The notes under the pieces are model-generated. The model was not told where the DNA came from and did not search any database. It saw only the letters and a program-made list of their open reading frames with translations. From the NCBI GenBank assembly GCA_965248175.1, contig OZ252093.1, forward strand, positions 992,001 through 1,056,000: 64,000 nt of DNA, given 5' to 3'. Numbering within the stretch: position 1 is the stretch's first letter; each line of letters begins with the position of its first letter. Shown piece after piece: positions 38,436 through 46,686 of the stretch. The translations under genes and the position numbers were made by a program. Source of the DNA: VXPQ01 sp965248175 (GTDB lineage Bacteria; Bacteroidota; Rhodothermia; Rhodothermales; VXPQ01).

Positions 38436-39262
38436 TCCATGCTGATCCGTTCGCTTGCCTCGAATTATCTAAAAAGCATTCTCCGATCTCGTTTCGGGGG
38501 GCTGAATCTGGCGGTAAAGATACTCGCCATCGTGTTCCTATGGATGCCGCTGTATCTGTATACGACGGCTGCGGGGTTATTCATTGATCTGGCGTTCAAC
38601 GAGCTGGCGTTCAATGTTGATATGCCGGCGATCGCCAGCCGGGTTGTCTTGTATTTCCTCGTTTTTTGGAGCGGCCTGGATATTTTCCTGCGACCCCGGA
38701 TATCTCTTCCTCTTTTCCCTTATCTCACGACACCAATCACCCGGCGGAAGGTCGCGCTTTTTTACCAGGCTATAAGCGCCTTCGGGAAAATTAACCTCCT
38801 GCCGTTTTTGTTCGTCCTTGCATTCTGGCTCAGGAATTTTCTCTTGAAAGATATCGCGTTTTCCTGGGCCTGGTTGCTGCTGTTCCTGTCGTTGTCCGCA
38901 TGCTTCCATCTGCTCACAAACCTGCTGCGGATGTCCCTCGGCAGACGCTACCTTCCCCTGCTGTGTACGCTCCTTTTCGTCGTTGCGCTGGCGGCGATGG
39001 AATGGCGCTACGATATCCCGACTTTATCCGTCCTCTCCACCGGGCTGTTCGAGGCGACGCTGGGGGGCGCTATTTGGCCCCTGGCGATTGTGCTTGTTGC
39101 GGGCGCGGCGGTGCTTTACGCATCCACGTCGCAGATTGTCCGTGGGCTGTACGTAGACGATACGGTACTGTCCCGACCGCGGAGGAAGGTTGCCGCAAAA
39201 GGCGTGGATCGCTCGTTTACGGCCGGGATGTTGTCTTTCGAGAGGAAGCTTATTTGGAGGAA
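38436..39262 (+). repeat. Conserved 5' half shared with copy 3 (repeat member 1)
   Basis: About 830 bases nearly identical to 41696-42522, beginning CCATGCTGATCCGTTCGC and running to the RNKR codons where composition changes. The two stretches are long enough to recombine homologously, which could delete or invert the AbiE pair between them or convert one copy to the other. Confidence 0.8.
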
Positions 39263-39932
39263 TAAGCGTGTACGGATGCTGGCTATTTTTTCGCTCTATC
39301 ATTCATTCCTTGGTGCATATATGATTATTATGTCGCACATGTCATATACATCGAATAATTTGGCACTATTTTACTTATTGTCTGGTCTTATTATGCCGAT
39401 GTTTGTATGTGTGGCATTTGTTGGTGGTTCATTAAATTTCCGAAGCGTATTTTACGATGGCCTGATGTCGAGACCTGTTTCAACAAGTTCGATGTTGATC
39501 ACCGTATTTTACATGTCAAACATGATGCTCTTTGGCTCTTTTGGTATTATAGCAATAGTTTTTCTTATTATGCAAGATTTTGCGACATTTCCTTTAGTCG
39601 GATATATGCTCTTGTACAGTATGGGAGTGATGAAATATATTATACCATACACATGGATATTCGAGGCAAGGCGATTTGAATTACATGGGAATGTTTTTGG
39701 CAATGTCAATTTTAAGTTTGGTAAAAATTGGTGGGTGGGCTTGTTTACAGTATTGGCCACGCTTCCGCCTCCATTACTCATATGGCTCTTGCCGGGGATC
39801 CATTGGGGAGGCCTGGCGACAGGGGCGCTGGGTTTGGCAGGGCTTCTTTTGCGCTCCCGGTGGATCGACGCCATTACGAAAAATCTGGAGAACAAGCGCT
39901 ATGTCCTCATGGAGGAGTTTCGTAAGGGTTGA
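38439..39932 (+). CDS. DUF5687-type ABC-2-like membrane protein, copy 2 (mosaic)
   Basis: Protein of 497 residues. Residues 1-275 are nearly identical to copy 3 at 41.7 kb, in DNA as well as protein. From about residue 276 (after KLIWRNKR) to about 440 the DNA turns strongly AT-rich (about 39265-39760) and the protein is largely unlike copy 3. The last ~55 residues, ending RYVLMEEFRKG, are again nearly identical. A FYDGLMSRP motif in the core is shared by all DUF5687 copies here. The pattern suggests exchange of the core module between copies. Confidence 0.72.
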   Translation: MLIRSLASNYLKSILRSRFGGLNLAVKILAIVFLWMPLYLYTTAAGLFIDLAFNELAFNVDMPAIASRVVLYFLVFWSGLDIFLRPRISLPLFPYLTTPITRRKVALFYQAISAFGKINLLPFLFVLAFWLRNFLLKDIAFSWAWLLLFLSLSACFHLLTNLLRMSLGRRYLPLLCTLLFVVALAAMEWRYDIPTLSVLSTGLFEATLGGAIWPLAIVLVAGAAVLYASTSQIVRGLYVDDTVLSRPRRKVAAKGVDRSFTAGMLSFERKLIWRNKRVRMLAIFSLYHSFLGAYMIIMSHMSYTSNNLALFYLLSGLIMPMFVCVAFVGGSLNFRSVFYDGLMSRPVSTSSMLITVFYMSNMMLFGSFGIIAIVFLIMQDFATFPLVGYMLLYSMGVMKYIIPYTWIFEARRFELHGNVFGNVNFKFGKNWWVGLFTVLATLPPPLLIWLLPGIHWGGLATGALGLAGLLLRSRWIDAITKNLENKRYVLMEEFRKG

Positions 39933-40058
39933 GGGCGGATCTGGTAGCTGTTGTTCTGTCGCTATATGTTCCAGGTCGGTGTTGAACCTTGGCGGTCCGC
40001 CGAACTGCACGACCCGATTTTATGGGTAGATTCGGATTGTATTTTGTCCCAATACATA

Positions 40059-40078
40059 GTATAATATGCATATTATAC
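40059..40078 (+). promoter_or_regulatory. Perfect 20-bp palindrome, probable AbiEi operator/promoter
   Basis: GTATAATATGCATATTATAC is a perfect palindrome 19 bases before the abiEi start codon. It contains TATAAT, a consensus -10 box, on both strands. AbiEi antitoxins autorepress by binding inverted repeats in their promoter, so this is the likely site. A weak TTGTAT 17 bases upstream could be the -35. Confidence 0.6.
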
Positions 40079-40097
40079 AAGTTAAAGGGACCAAATT

Positions 40098-40736
40098 ATG
40101 TCAGGGGATAAGACGGAGGATGTCCTGCGATTGGCAGAAGAGTGTGGGATCATCTCCTCACACGATCTGGTCGAGCGGGGTTTGCCCCGGCGGTACCTCA
40201 GCCGCCTCGCTGCGCGTGGCCAGCTGGAGCGTGTTGGGCGGGGGCTGTACGCGCTACCGGGACGAGAATTGACAGAGCATCATGATCTCGCCATAGTGGC
40301 TCGTCGGCTTCCGGATGCTGTCGTTTGCCTTCTCTCCGCACTCCGCTTCCACGACCTTACTACGCAAGCCCCGTTCGAGGTGTGGGTTGCTCTTCCTCAC
40401 GACGCGTGGGAACCCCGTCCGGATACGGTTCCGCTGCGGGTGGTCCGAATGACCCGGGAAGCGCTCACGGCAGGGGTAGAGGAGCATGCTGTCGGGAAAG
40501 TATCGATTCGTGTGTTCGATCCGGCGAAGACGGTGGCCGATTGTTTAAAGTTCAGGGGACTTGTCGGTCTCGACGTAGCTCTTGAGGCATTGAGGGAGTT
40601 CCGTCGTCGCCGGTTTATCCGGCAGCCGGAAGGGAAGATGTGGACAGTTGATGCACTATGGAGCTACGCCGGAGTGTGCCGTGTTCGGAATGTGCTCCGA
40701 CCGTATCTGGAAGCAGTGGAAGCAGAGGGAGGATAA
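40098..40736 (+). CDS. abiEi: Type IV antitoxin, AbiEi family
   Basis: Protein of 212 residues. The N-terminal winged-helix domain (about 1-60; GIISSHDLVERGLPRRYLSRL, then GLYALPG) is typical of AbiEi transcriptional repressor antitoxins. The C-terminal antitoxin domain includes VRVFDPAKTVADCLKFR-type sequence. It should counter AbiEii by acting on its target rather than binding it, and repress its own promoter at the upstream palindrome. AAAGGGA lies 6 bases before the ATG. The toxin gene follows after 3 bases. Confidence 0.85.
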   Translation: MSGDKTEDVLRLAEECGIISSHDLVERGLPRRYLSRLAARGQLERVGRGLYALPGRELTEHHDLAIVARRLPDAVVCLLSALRFHDLTTQAPFEVWVALPHDAWEPRPDTVPLRVVRMTREALTAGVEEHAVGKVSIRVFDPAKTVADCLKFRGLVGLDVALEALREFRRRRFIRQPEGKMWTVDALWSYAGVCRVRNVLRPYLEAVEAEGG

Positions 40737-40739
40737 GCA

Positions 40740-41687
40740 GTGCCCGTAAAACCCCGCAAGAATATTGCTGTCTCTGTGCGTCAGCGGCTTCTGAATCTGG
40801 CGCGTACCGGAGGGGAAGAATATCAGATTGTTCTCAGCCGCTATGTTCGCGAGCGGTTCCTCTATCGACTTGCCCGGTCGGAGCACGCAAACCGCTTCGT
40901 GCTGAAGGGGGCCATGCTCTTCCTCGTCTGGAGTGGGGCGTTGCATCGTGTCACACGGGATATTGACCTTCTCGGATACGTGGAGATTGAGGAAGAGGCT
41001 CTCCGTGCTGTCGCACGCGACATCTGCACTGTCCGGGTTTCGGATGACGGCGTCGCGTTTGCGCCCGAGAGTGTCATGGCGGAGCGGATCCGTGGCGGGC
41101 AGGAGTATGAAGGGATCCGTCTCAGGATCACGGCCCACCTCGGATCGGCCGTTGTTTCTTTTCGCGTGGATGTTGGATTCGGGGATACTGTCACGCCACC
41201 GCCCCGATTCGAGACATTTCCCACCCTTCTTGATTTCGAGGCGCCTCGGGTAAAGGTATATCCTCAGGAAACGGTCGTCGCGGAGAAGTTCCAGACGATG
41301 GTTCAGCTTGGCATTGCTAACAGCCGGATGAAAGATTACTACGACTTGGCATACCTGGCTGGCGCTTTCGATTTCGAGGGTCCCCTGCTGGCCCAAGCCA
41401 TCCTGCGGACGTTTGAGCGTCGCAATACGCTTGTCCCGTTTGATATTCCGGTGGCGCTTTCGGAGACCTATTCGGAGGATGTAGCCAAGCGGCGGCAGTG
41501 GCACGCATTTCTGAAGAAGAGCAGGCTCAGCGGCAGTGATTTGAAAGAAGCCGTCGAACTGCTCGTGTCGTTTCTGATGCCGCCTGCACGGGCTGTTAGC
41601 GCTGGGCACCCGTTTCCGAACGAGTGGCTTGTGGGGAGAGGATGGCGGCCCATCTCCGGGGCCACCTGCACGGTTAAACGGACGTAG
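40740..41687 (+). CDS. abiEii: Type IV toxin, AbiEii nucleotidyltransferase family
   Basis: Protein of 315 residues in the DUF1814/AbiEii family. The nucleotidyltransferase motif FVLKGAMLFLVW then HRVTRDIDLLG contains the GxhhF and D-x-D residues. The conserved VVAEKFQTMVQLGIANSRMKDYYDL region follows. Such toxins act as nucleotidyltransferases and cause growth arrest, often giving phage resistance. It starts with GTG at 40740, 3 bases after the antitoxin. The next DUF5687 gene begins 11 bases after its stop, so that gene may be transcribed from the abiE promoter. Confidence 0.87.
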   Translation: MPVKPRKNIAVSVRQRLLNLARTGGEEYQIVLSRYVRERFLYRLARSEHANRFVLKGAMLFLVWSGALHRVTRDIDLLGYVEIEEEALRAVARDICTVRVSDDGVAFAPESVMAERIRGGQEYEGIRLRITAHLGSAVVSFRVDVGFGDTVTPPPRFETFPTLLDFEAPRVKVYPQETVVAEKFQTMVQLGIANSRMKDYYDLAYLAGAFDFEGPLLAQAILRTFERRNTLVPFDIPVALSETYSEDVAKRRQWHAFLKKSRLSGSDLKEAVELLVSFLMPPARAVSAGHPFPNEWLVGRGWRPISGATCTVKRT

Positions 41688-41695
41688 CCGCCTGT

Positions 41696-42522
41696 CCCAT
41701 GCTGATCCGTTCGCTTGCCTCGAATTATCTAAAAAGCATTCTCCGATCTCGTTTCGGGGGGCTGAATCTGGCAGTAAAGATACTCGCCATCGTGTTCATG
41801 TGGATGCCGCTGTATCTGTATGCGATCGGTGCGGGGTTATTCATTGACCTGGCGTTCAACGAGCTGGCGTTCAATGTTGATATACCGGCGATCGCCAGCC
41901 GGGTTGTCTTGTATTTCCTCATTTTCTGGAGCGGCCTGGATATTTTCCTGCGAACTCAGATATCTCTTCCTCTCTTTCCGTATCTCACGACGCCGATCAC
42001 CCGTCGGAAGGTCGCGCTTTTCTATCAGGCTATAAGCGCCTTCGGGAAATTCAATTTCCTGCCGTTTTTGTTCGTCCTTGCATTCTGGCTCAGGAATTTT
42101 CTCTTGAAAGATATCGCGTTTGCCTGGGCCTGGCTGCTGCTGTTCCTGTCGTTGTCCGCAAGTTTTCATTTGGCCGCAAACCAGCTGCGGACATCTCTGG
42201 GCAGACGCTACCTTCCTATGCTGTGTACGCTGCTTTTCGTGGTTGCACTGGCGGTGATGGAGTGGCGCTACGATATTGCGACATTATCCGTCCTCTCCAC
42301 TGCGCTTTTCGAGGCGACGCTGGGGGGCGCCGTCTGGCCGTTGGCGATTGTGCTCGCTGCGGGCGCGGCGGTGCTTTACGCATCCACGTCGCAGATTATC
42401 CGTGGGCTGTACGTAGACGATACGATACTGTCCCGACCGCGGAAAAAAGTTGCCGGGAAAGGCGTGGACCGCTCGTTTACGGCCGGAATGTTGTCTTTCG
42501 AGCGGAAGCTTATCTGGAGGAA
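41696..42522 (+). repeat. Conserved 5' half shared with copy 2 (repeat member 2)
   Basis: Partner of 38436-39262. Scattered substitutions exist, but similarity is far higher than in the following core, and it breaks off at the same codon (RNKR). Confidence 0.8.
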
Positions 42523-43174
42523 TAAGCGTACGCGGGTTATATTTATTTCGGTTCTAGCATTTATTTATGTAGGAACAAATCCGATTACTTTTTCATTGTC
42601 TCACCTTTCGGATGCATTTTTGTCATTTAGCTTTGGCTTTGTAATTATAGGATCTACAATGTTTACCACGATAGCATTCAATTTTAGAAGTACATTTTAT
42701 GATGGAATGATGTCCAGACCTGGATTGATAAAAGTAATTATACAACACATTTTTCGTATTTCCAATGCAATACTTATCGGGATTTTTGTCATTATGGCAA
42801 TAATTGTGATTCTTGTGCGTGATTTTCACATCCTTCCCTTAATAGGATATATGCTGCTATACGGTCTCGGGGTGGCAAAATATATTGCATCATTCACATG
42901 GGTCTTTGCTGCCACGAGACTCGAATTAAACCGGTCCGGATTCGGCGAAACAAATTTTAAGAAGTGTGGGTGGATATCAGCCTTGTTTGGATTTCTGATC
43001 ATATTCCCGCCCCCATTGCTTATATGGCTTCTTCCGGGGAGTCATTGGGGAGGCATGACGATAGGAGCGCTGGGTTTGGCAGGGCTTCTTTTGCGCTCCA
43101 GGTGGGTCGACGCCCTTACGAAAAATCTGGAGAAGAAGCGTTATGTGCTGATGGAGGAGTTCCGGAAGGGTTGA
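41699..43174 (+). CDS. DUF5687-type ABC-2-like membrane protein, copy 3 (mosaic)
   Basis: Protein of 491 residues, the close partner of copy 2. The first ~275 residues and the last ~55 match copy 2 with few changes. The core, about residues 276-437 (DNA about 42525-43010), is strongly AT-rich and different, with only islands such as FYDGMMSRP and GYMLLYGLGV in common. The reading frame is intact. The 11-base gap after abiEii suggests shared transcription. Confidence 0.72.
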   Translation: MLIRSLASNYLKSILRSRFGGLNLAVKILAIVFMWMPLYLYAIGAGLFIDLAFNELAFNVDIPAIASRVVLYFLIFWSGLDIFLRTQISLPLFPYLTTPITRRKVALFYQAISAFGKFNFLPFLFVLAFWLRNFLLKDIAFAWAWLLLFLSLSASFHLAANQLRTSLGRRYLPMLCTLLFVVALAVMEWRYDIATLSVLSTALFEATLGGAVWPLAIVLAAGAAVLYASTSQIIRGLYVDDTILSRPRKKVAGKGVDRSFTAGMLSFERKLIWRNKRTRVIFISVLAFIYVGTNPITFSLSHLSDAFLSFSFGFVIIGSTMFTTIAFNFRSTFYDGMMSRPGLIKVIIQHIFRISNAILIGIFVIMAIIVILVRDFHILPLIGYMLLYGLGVAKYIASFTWVFAATRLELNRSGFGETNFKKCGWISALFGFLIIFPPPLLIWLLPGSHWGGMTIGALGLAGLLLRSRWVDALTKNLEKKRYVLMEEFRKG

Positions 43175-43323
43175 GGGCGAACCTGGCAGTGCCCCGTGTT
43201 TTTACCTTGCAGTCTTGGCCGGCATCCCTCGCTTGAGCTGTACACGTCGAACTGCGAAACTCTCCTCTTCGGGTTGCTGTTAACCGCTATGGGGTTTGTG
43301 GCGGCGCCCCTCGAGAATTTTTC

Positions 43324-43348
43324 CATCAAATCCACTGGCTATTTGATG
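43324..43348 (+). repeat. Small inverted repeat downstream of DUF5687 copy 3
   Basis: CATCAAAT and ATTTGATG form a perfect 8-bp stem around a 9-base loop, 150 bases after the stop codon and 42 bases before the miniature element. It is AT-rich with no T tract; it may be a weak terminator or chance. Confidence 0.3.
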
Positions 43349-43389
43349 CGTAAGCACTCCTTCCTTTTTCGACGGCATCGGCTTTTTAA

Positions 43390-43815
43390 GGGAATTACAA
43401 GGAAAGGTTGACATTTCCTTGTTCGTTGCCTGCCCCCGGCGTTTTGTAAGGAAGCCGTTTGCCGACCATGCCACGGACGACACGGCCGATTTGTTCCAGC
43501 GTGTCGGACTCGCGCATACCGTGGCGGCCTCTGCGAAGTCCGCCACGTAACGATGCAGGCGCTTGACGCTCATCAGACGCTTCGCGGGTGCGTGTTCCCT
43601 TGCAGCGCGGGCAATGGCGACCGTCCGGCCAGATACGAGATTCGAACCACTTGCGGGCCGCTTCCTCGTCGGGAAACATATCGGCCAGTTGCATCAGGGT
43701 AATGCCGCTGCGGTGCGCTTTTCCAGGTGCTACATGTGCCATGACGGTCTCCATTTTGTGCACCTGTAATAATACGATATTTATTCCTTCTTGTCAACAA
43801 TTCCTTATAATTCCC
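43390..43815 (-). mobile_element. IS1595-derived miniature element (MITE-like), 426 bp
   Basis: The ends are inverted repeats of about 24 bases: GGGAATTACAAGG at 43390 and its near-complement ending at 43815. The element is flanked by a perfect 8-bp target duplication, CTTTTTAA, at 43382-43389 and 43816-43823, the length usual for IS1595. On the minus strand it encodes the first ~55 residues of an IS1595 transposase (METVMAHVAPGKAHRSG), matching the element at 63.2 kb, and after a large internal deletion the frame-shifted last ~50 residues. It cannot encode a working transposase but could be moved in trans. Confidence 0.88.
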
Positions 43816-43824
43816 CTTTTTAAC

Positions 43825-45063
43825 ATGCCTATCCGGGCATACCTCGCGGCCGCAGGGCTTACTCTGACCGTTGTTCTGGGGGCATGCAGGTCCGAGGTGC
43901 GTACGCCGGAGCCCGATTCCGAAACAGGAGCGGAGGTATCTGCTGCACTGGTTTGCCCAACCCCCGTTCCTGCCACTGCACTTCCTCCCCAACAGGATTT
44001 GGCGAGGGATATCCGTACGGTGCTGACGGGCGTGAAGTCCCCGGTTCAGCAGGAAGCGCTTGCTCAAGCGGGTAAGATCGCGGCGGGGCACATGAGCGAT
44101 GCCTTGCGCGAAGTGCTTGTCGATGTGGCTGCATTTGTATCCTACCTCGATGACTGGGATGACACGGGCGATCCGCGCCTGGACAGCCTTGCTCATTTTC
44201 TGGTCTGTGCCTTGCAGCCGCATTTTTCGCAGGAAGAACTTACAGCGGATATTCTTTCGATTGCTCGTTCCCAAGAGGAACGCAAACGCCTCGAACCGGT
44301 TCGTCAGGCGCGTCAGAAAACGGCGGCCTGGCTGGCCATGCATCTGCCCGTGGGAGACATGGGAGATGATTTGTGGCGCGCTGTGATCAAGGTTCAAGAG
44401 TATTTTCTCTACAGTGATTTTTATCCCATGTACACGGCCGAGGTTTTTTTGTCCGAAGCATTATTCAGGCAGTATGCCGGGTATTCCGAAGAGGATTTTG
44501 CGGCGGAAATTGCACGAGGCATACCTGCTGCCGAGGTTGAGCAAATCCGGCAAATAGTGCAAATAACAATGCAAAGGCAAGCGGCGTGGGCAGCACAGGA
44601 TGCGTCTTCCGAACCGGAGGTTATGGATTCGCCGCAGGCCAACTACTTACCGCAGGAGCTTGCGGGTTTGTCACAGGACGAACTCATTGCCAGGATACGG
44701 GCCATTATGGAGAAAGGGCAGTACGGGATATGTGGATACGAACCACCCGGATGGATATTTCAGCAATTTCCCGACATCAGCGTGGCATTACTCGCCGAAG
44801 TTATTACCAGGCCGACAACGCCGCTTAGGAAAATGTCCGATGGCCTGGAGCTACTGTCCGAACTGGCAGCGTCCTATAAAACGGGATGGAACTTGGGCTT
44901 TGGGGAGGGGGAGCCGCGCTTTTCGGAGGAGACCATAGCCTTGCTGATTGCAACCAGCCGGCATTTTCTTGAGGGAGAATTTCTATCCTCCTTACCGATG
45001 CAGGATAGGGACGATATTCTGTATTCGGCTTTCCGCTTTGCGGTCAGAGGTGGTTCGGGTTGA
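43825..45063 (+). CDS. Lipoprotein paralogue, 3'-truncated by IS3
   Basis: Protein of 412 residues with a lipoprotein signal (MPIRAYLAAAGLTLTVVLGAC, lipobox LGAC). It is a clear paralogue of the 765-residue protein at 57.3-59.6 kb: ARDIRTVLTGVKSPVQQEAL, SDALREVLVDVAAFV and LQPHFSQEELTADILSI have close counterparts there. Relative to that copy it lacks two internal blocks in frame. It ends in RGGSG, encoded by the terminal repeat of the inserted IS3, so its true C terminus is lost. The miniature IS1595 element ends 9 bases before the ATG, so the native promoter may be displaced. Function unknown. Confidence 0.65.
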   Translation: MPIRAYLAAAGLTLTVVLGACRSEVRTPEPDSETGAEVSAALVCPTPVPATALPPQQDLARDIRTVLTGVKSPVQQEALAQAGKIAAGHMSDALREVLVDVAAFVSYLDDWDDTGDPRLDSLAHFLVCALQPHFSQEELTADILSIARSQEERKRLEPVRQARQKTAAWLAMHLPVGDMGDDLWRAVIKVQEYFLYSDFYPMYTAEVFLSEALFRQYAGYSEEDFAAEIARGIPAAEVEQIRQIVQITMQRQAAWAAQDASSEPEVMDSPQANYLPQELAGLSQDELIARIRAIMEKGQYGICGYEPPGWIFQQFPDISVALLAEVITRPTTPLRKMSDGLELLSELAASYKTGWNLGFGEGEPRFSEETIALLIATSRHFLEGEFLSSLPMQDRDDILYSAFRFAVRGGSG

Positions 45064-45136
45064 TTGGACAGATTTTGGCGGGATTTAAGGTGTAGCGTTG
45101 CGACCTTGTTCCGATACAATCAACCCGACGAGACCC

Positions 45137-45430
45137 ATGTCAAGACGCACACGCAGAACCCATAGTCCTTCGTTCAAGGCGAAGGTAGCCCTCGCCGCCG
45201 TTCGCGGCGACCGTACGCTGGCCGAACTCGCCGAGCGCTTCGAGGTGCACCCGAACCAGATACAATCCTGGAAGAAGCAGCTGGTAGAGACCGCCGAGGA
45301 GGCGTTCACCCGAGGCCGCGGCGGCGCCCCGGACGAGCGCGACGATCAGATAAAGGTGCTTCACGCGAAGATCGGAGAGTTGTCGATGGAGAAGGATTTT
45401 TTATCGAAGGCGCTCGGTCGAGACCGTTAG
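45137..45430 (+). CDS. IS3-family transposase OrfA
   Basis: DNA-binding protein of 97 residues. MSRRTRRTHSPSFKAKVALA begins a helix-turn-helix (LAELAERFEVHPNQIQSWKK), followed by a leucine-zipper-like end (IKVLHAKIGELSMEKDFLSKAL). This is a standard IS3 OrfA. It ends just before the OrfB frame opens; a T-rich/A-rich slip site near the end probably allows production of an OrfAB fusion. Confidence 0.9.
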   Translation: MSRRTRRTHSPSFKAKVALAAVRGDRTLAELAERFEVHPNQIQSWKKQLVETAEEAFTRGRGGAPDERDDQIKVLHAKIGELSMEKDFLSKALGRDR

Positions 45431-45465
45431 CCGAGCGCCGGGCGAGGATAGATCGCGCCCATGCC

Positions 45466-46272
45466 TTGCCCGCGGTTCGCCAGTCGAAGCTCTTGTCGTT
45501 GAGTCGTTCGACGGCCTACTACACTCCTCGGGGCGAGAGCGAGGAGAACCTTACCGTGATGAAAGAGATCGACAGGCTCTACATGGAACGCCCCACGAGC
45601 GGATCGCGCACGATAAAGAGCATGCTCGAGGCGCGAGGCGTCCGTGTCGCCAGAAGCCGCGTCGTTCGCCTCATGCGCCTGATGGGCCTTAGGGCCATTT
45701 ACCCCAAGCGCCGCACGTCGTCTCCAGGAAAAGGGCACAGGATTTATCCTTATCTGCTCAGAGGCATGAAGGTGACGAGACCCCGGCAGGTCTATGCGGC
45801 GGACATTACGTACATCCCTATGGCGAAGGGCTTTCTTTATCTCGTAGCCGTGATCGACTGGCATAGCCGCAAGGCGCTCGCACACCGGCTCTCGAACACG
45901 ATGGACGCCGCCTTTTGCGTCGAAGCGATGGAAGAAGCCATTGCCCGCTACGGCGCCCCGGAGGTCTTCAATACCGATCAGGGAGCGCAGTTTACCTCCG
46001 AGGCGTTCACCGGTGCGCTCAAGGAGCATGGCGTGCAAATTTCCATGGACGGCAAGGGCCGCTGGCTCGACAATGTGTACGTGGAGCGCCTCTGGCGCAG
46101 CCTCAAGCAGGAAGAGGTCTACCGGCACGCGTACGAGACGGTGGCCGAGGCCGAGAAGGGGATTGCCGATTACCTGCGCTACTTCAACGAAGAACGTCCC
46201 CACCAGGGACTTGACAACCGAACCCCCGACGACGTATTCTACGAACGAAAACCGCTGCCCAAAGCGGCATAA
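45466..46272 (+). CDS. IS3-family transposase OrfB (DDE integrase core)
   Basis: About 268 residues from the TTG at 45466; the frame is open further upstream (AERRARIDRAHALP), as expected if it is made by -1 frameshifting from OrfA. The integrase core has the catalytic Asp in VYAADITYIP, Asp in FNTDQGAQFTS and Glu in VERLWRSLKQEEVY. The end NEERPHQGLDNRTPDDVFY is typical. All catalytic residues are present, so the element may be active. Confidence 0.9.
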   Translation: MPAVRQSKLLSLSRSTAYYTPRGESEENLTVMKEIDRLYMERPTSGSRTIKSMLEARGVRVARSRVVRLMRLMGLRAIYPKRRTSSPGKGHRIYPYLLRGMKVTRPRQVYAADITYIPMAKGFLYLVAVIDWHSRKALAHRLSNTMDAAFCVEAMEEAIARYGAPEVFNTDQGAQFTSEAFTGALKEHGVQISMDGKGRWLDNVYVERLWRSLKQEEVYRHAYETVAEAEKGIADYLRYFNEERPHQGLDNRTPDDVFYERKPLPKAA

Positions 46273-46333
46273 CCCGACGCGACAGTACACTTAAAAACCC
46301 GAAAAAAACTGTCCAGTTTTTTCGGACCACTTC

Positions 46334-46470
46334 TATCGGCCAGTTGCATCAGGGTAATGCCGCTGCGGTGCGCTTTTCCAGGTGCTACATGTGCCATGAC
46401 GGTCTCCATTTTGTGCACCTGTAATAATACGATATTTATTCCTTCTTGTCAACAATTCCTTATAATTCCC
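46334..46470 (-). mobile_element. IS1595 end fragment
   Basis: These 137 bases repeat the right end of the miniature element at 43.7-43.8 kb and, inverted, the start of the element at 63190: the terminal repeat ending ATAATTCCC and codons for the first ~25 transposase residues. The rest is gone, cut by the IS3 right end at 46333. It shows that an IS1595 copy was inserted in a DUF5687 gene before the IS3 deletion. Confidence 0.8.
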
Positions 46471-46686
46471 CTTAATTATTGCTTTGATTGGAGAAGTTAT
46501 TTTTATGATGGTTTACAATCTAGGGAGATATCTGAACTTGTAATATTGAAGATAATGATTCTCATGTCTCATAGGTGAACATTATTGATAGTATCGATCT
46601 ATATAGTAGGTGCAATAATTGGGACTTATAAAGAATGCTTGACAGGCCTGAAATGTTATATTACGGGTAGTTGCAATCACAGACGG

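Larger units (their letters stand above)
45047..46333 (+). mobile_element. IS3-family insertion sequence
   Basis: About 1,287 bases. The left end GAGGTGGTTCGGGTTGATTG and the complement of the right end GAAGTGGTCCGAAAAAACTG form imperfect terminal repeats, both followed by GGACAG and a T run. orfA and orfB are arranged as in IS3, with B in the -1 frame. The left flank is the lipoprotein gene and the right flank is a piece of IS1595, so no target duplication is expected; a deletion next to the element must have followed insertion. Relics of the same IS are at 50.2-51.6, 54.0, 59.7 and 61.6 kb. Confidence 0.85.
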
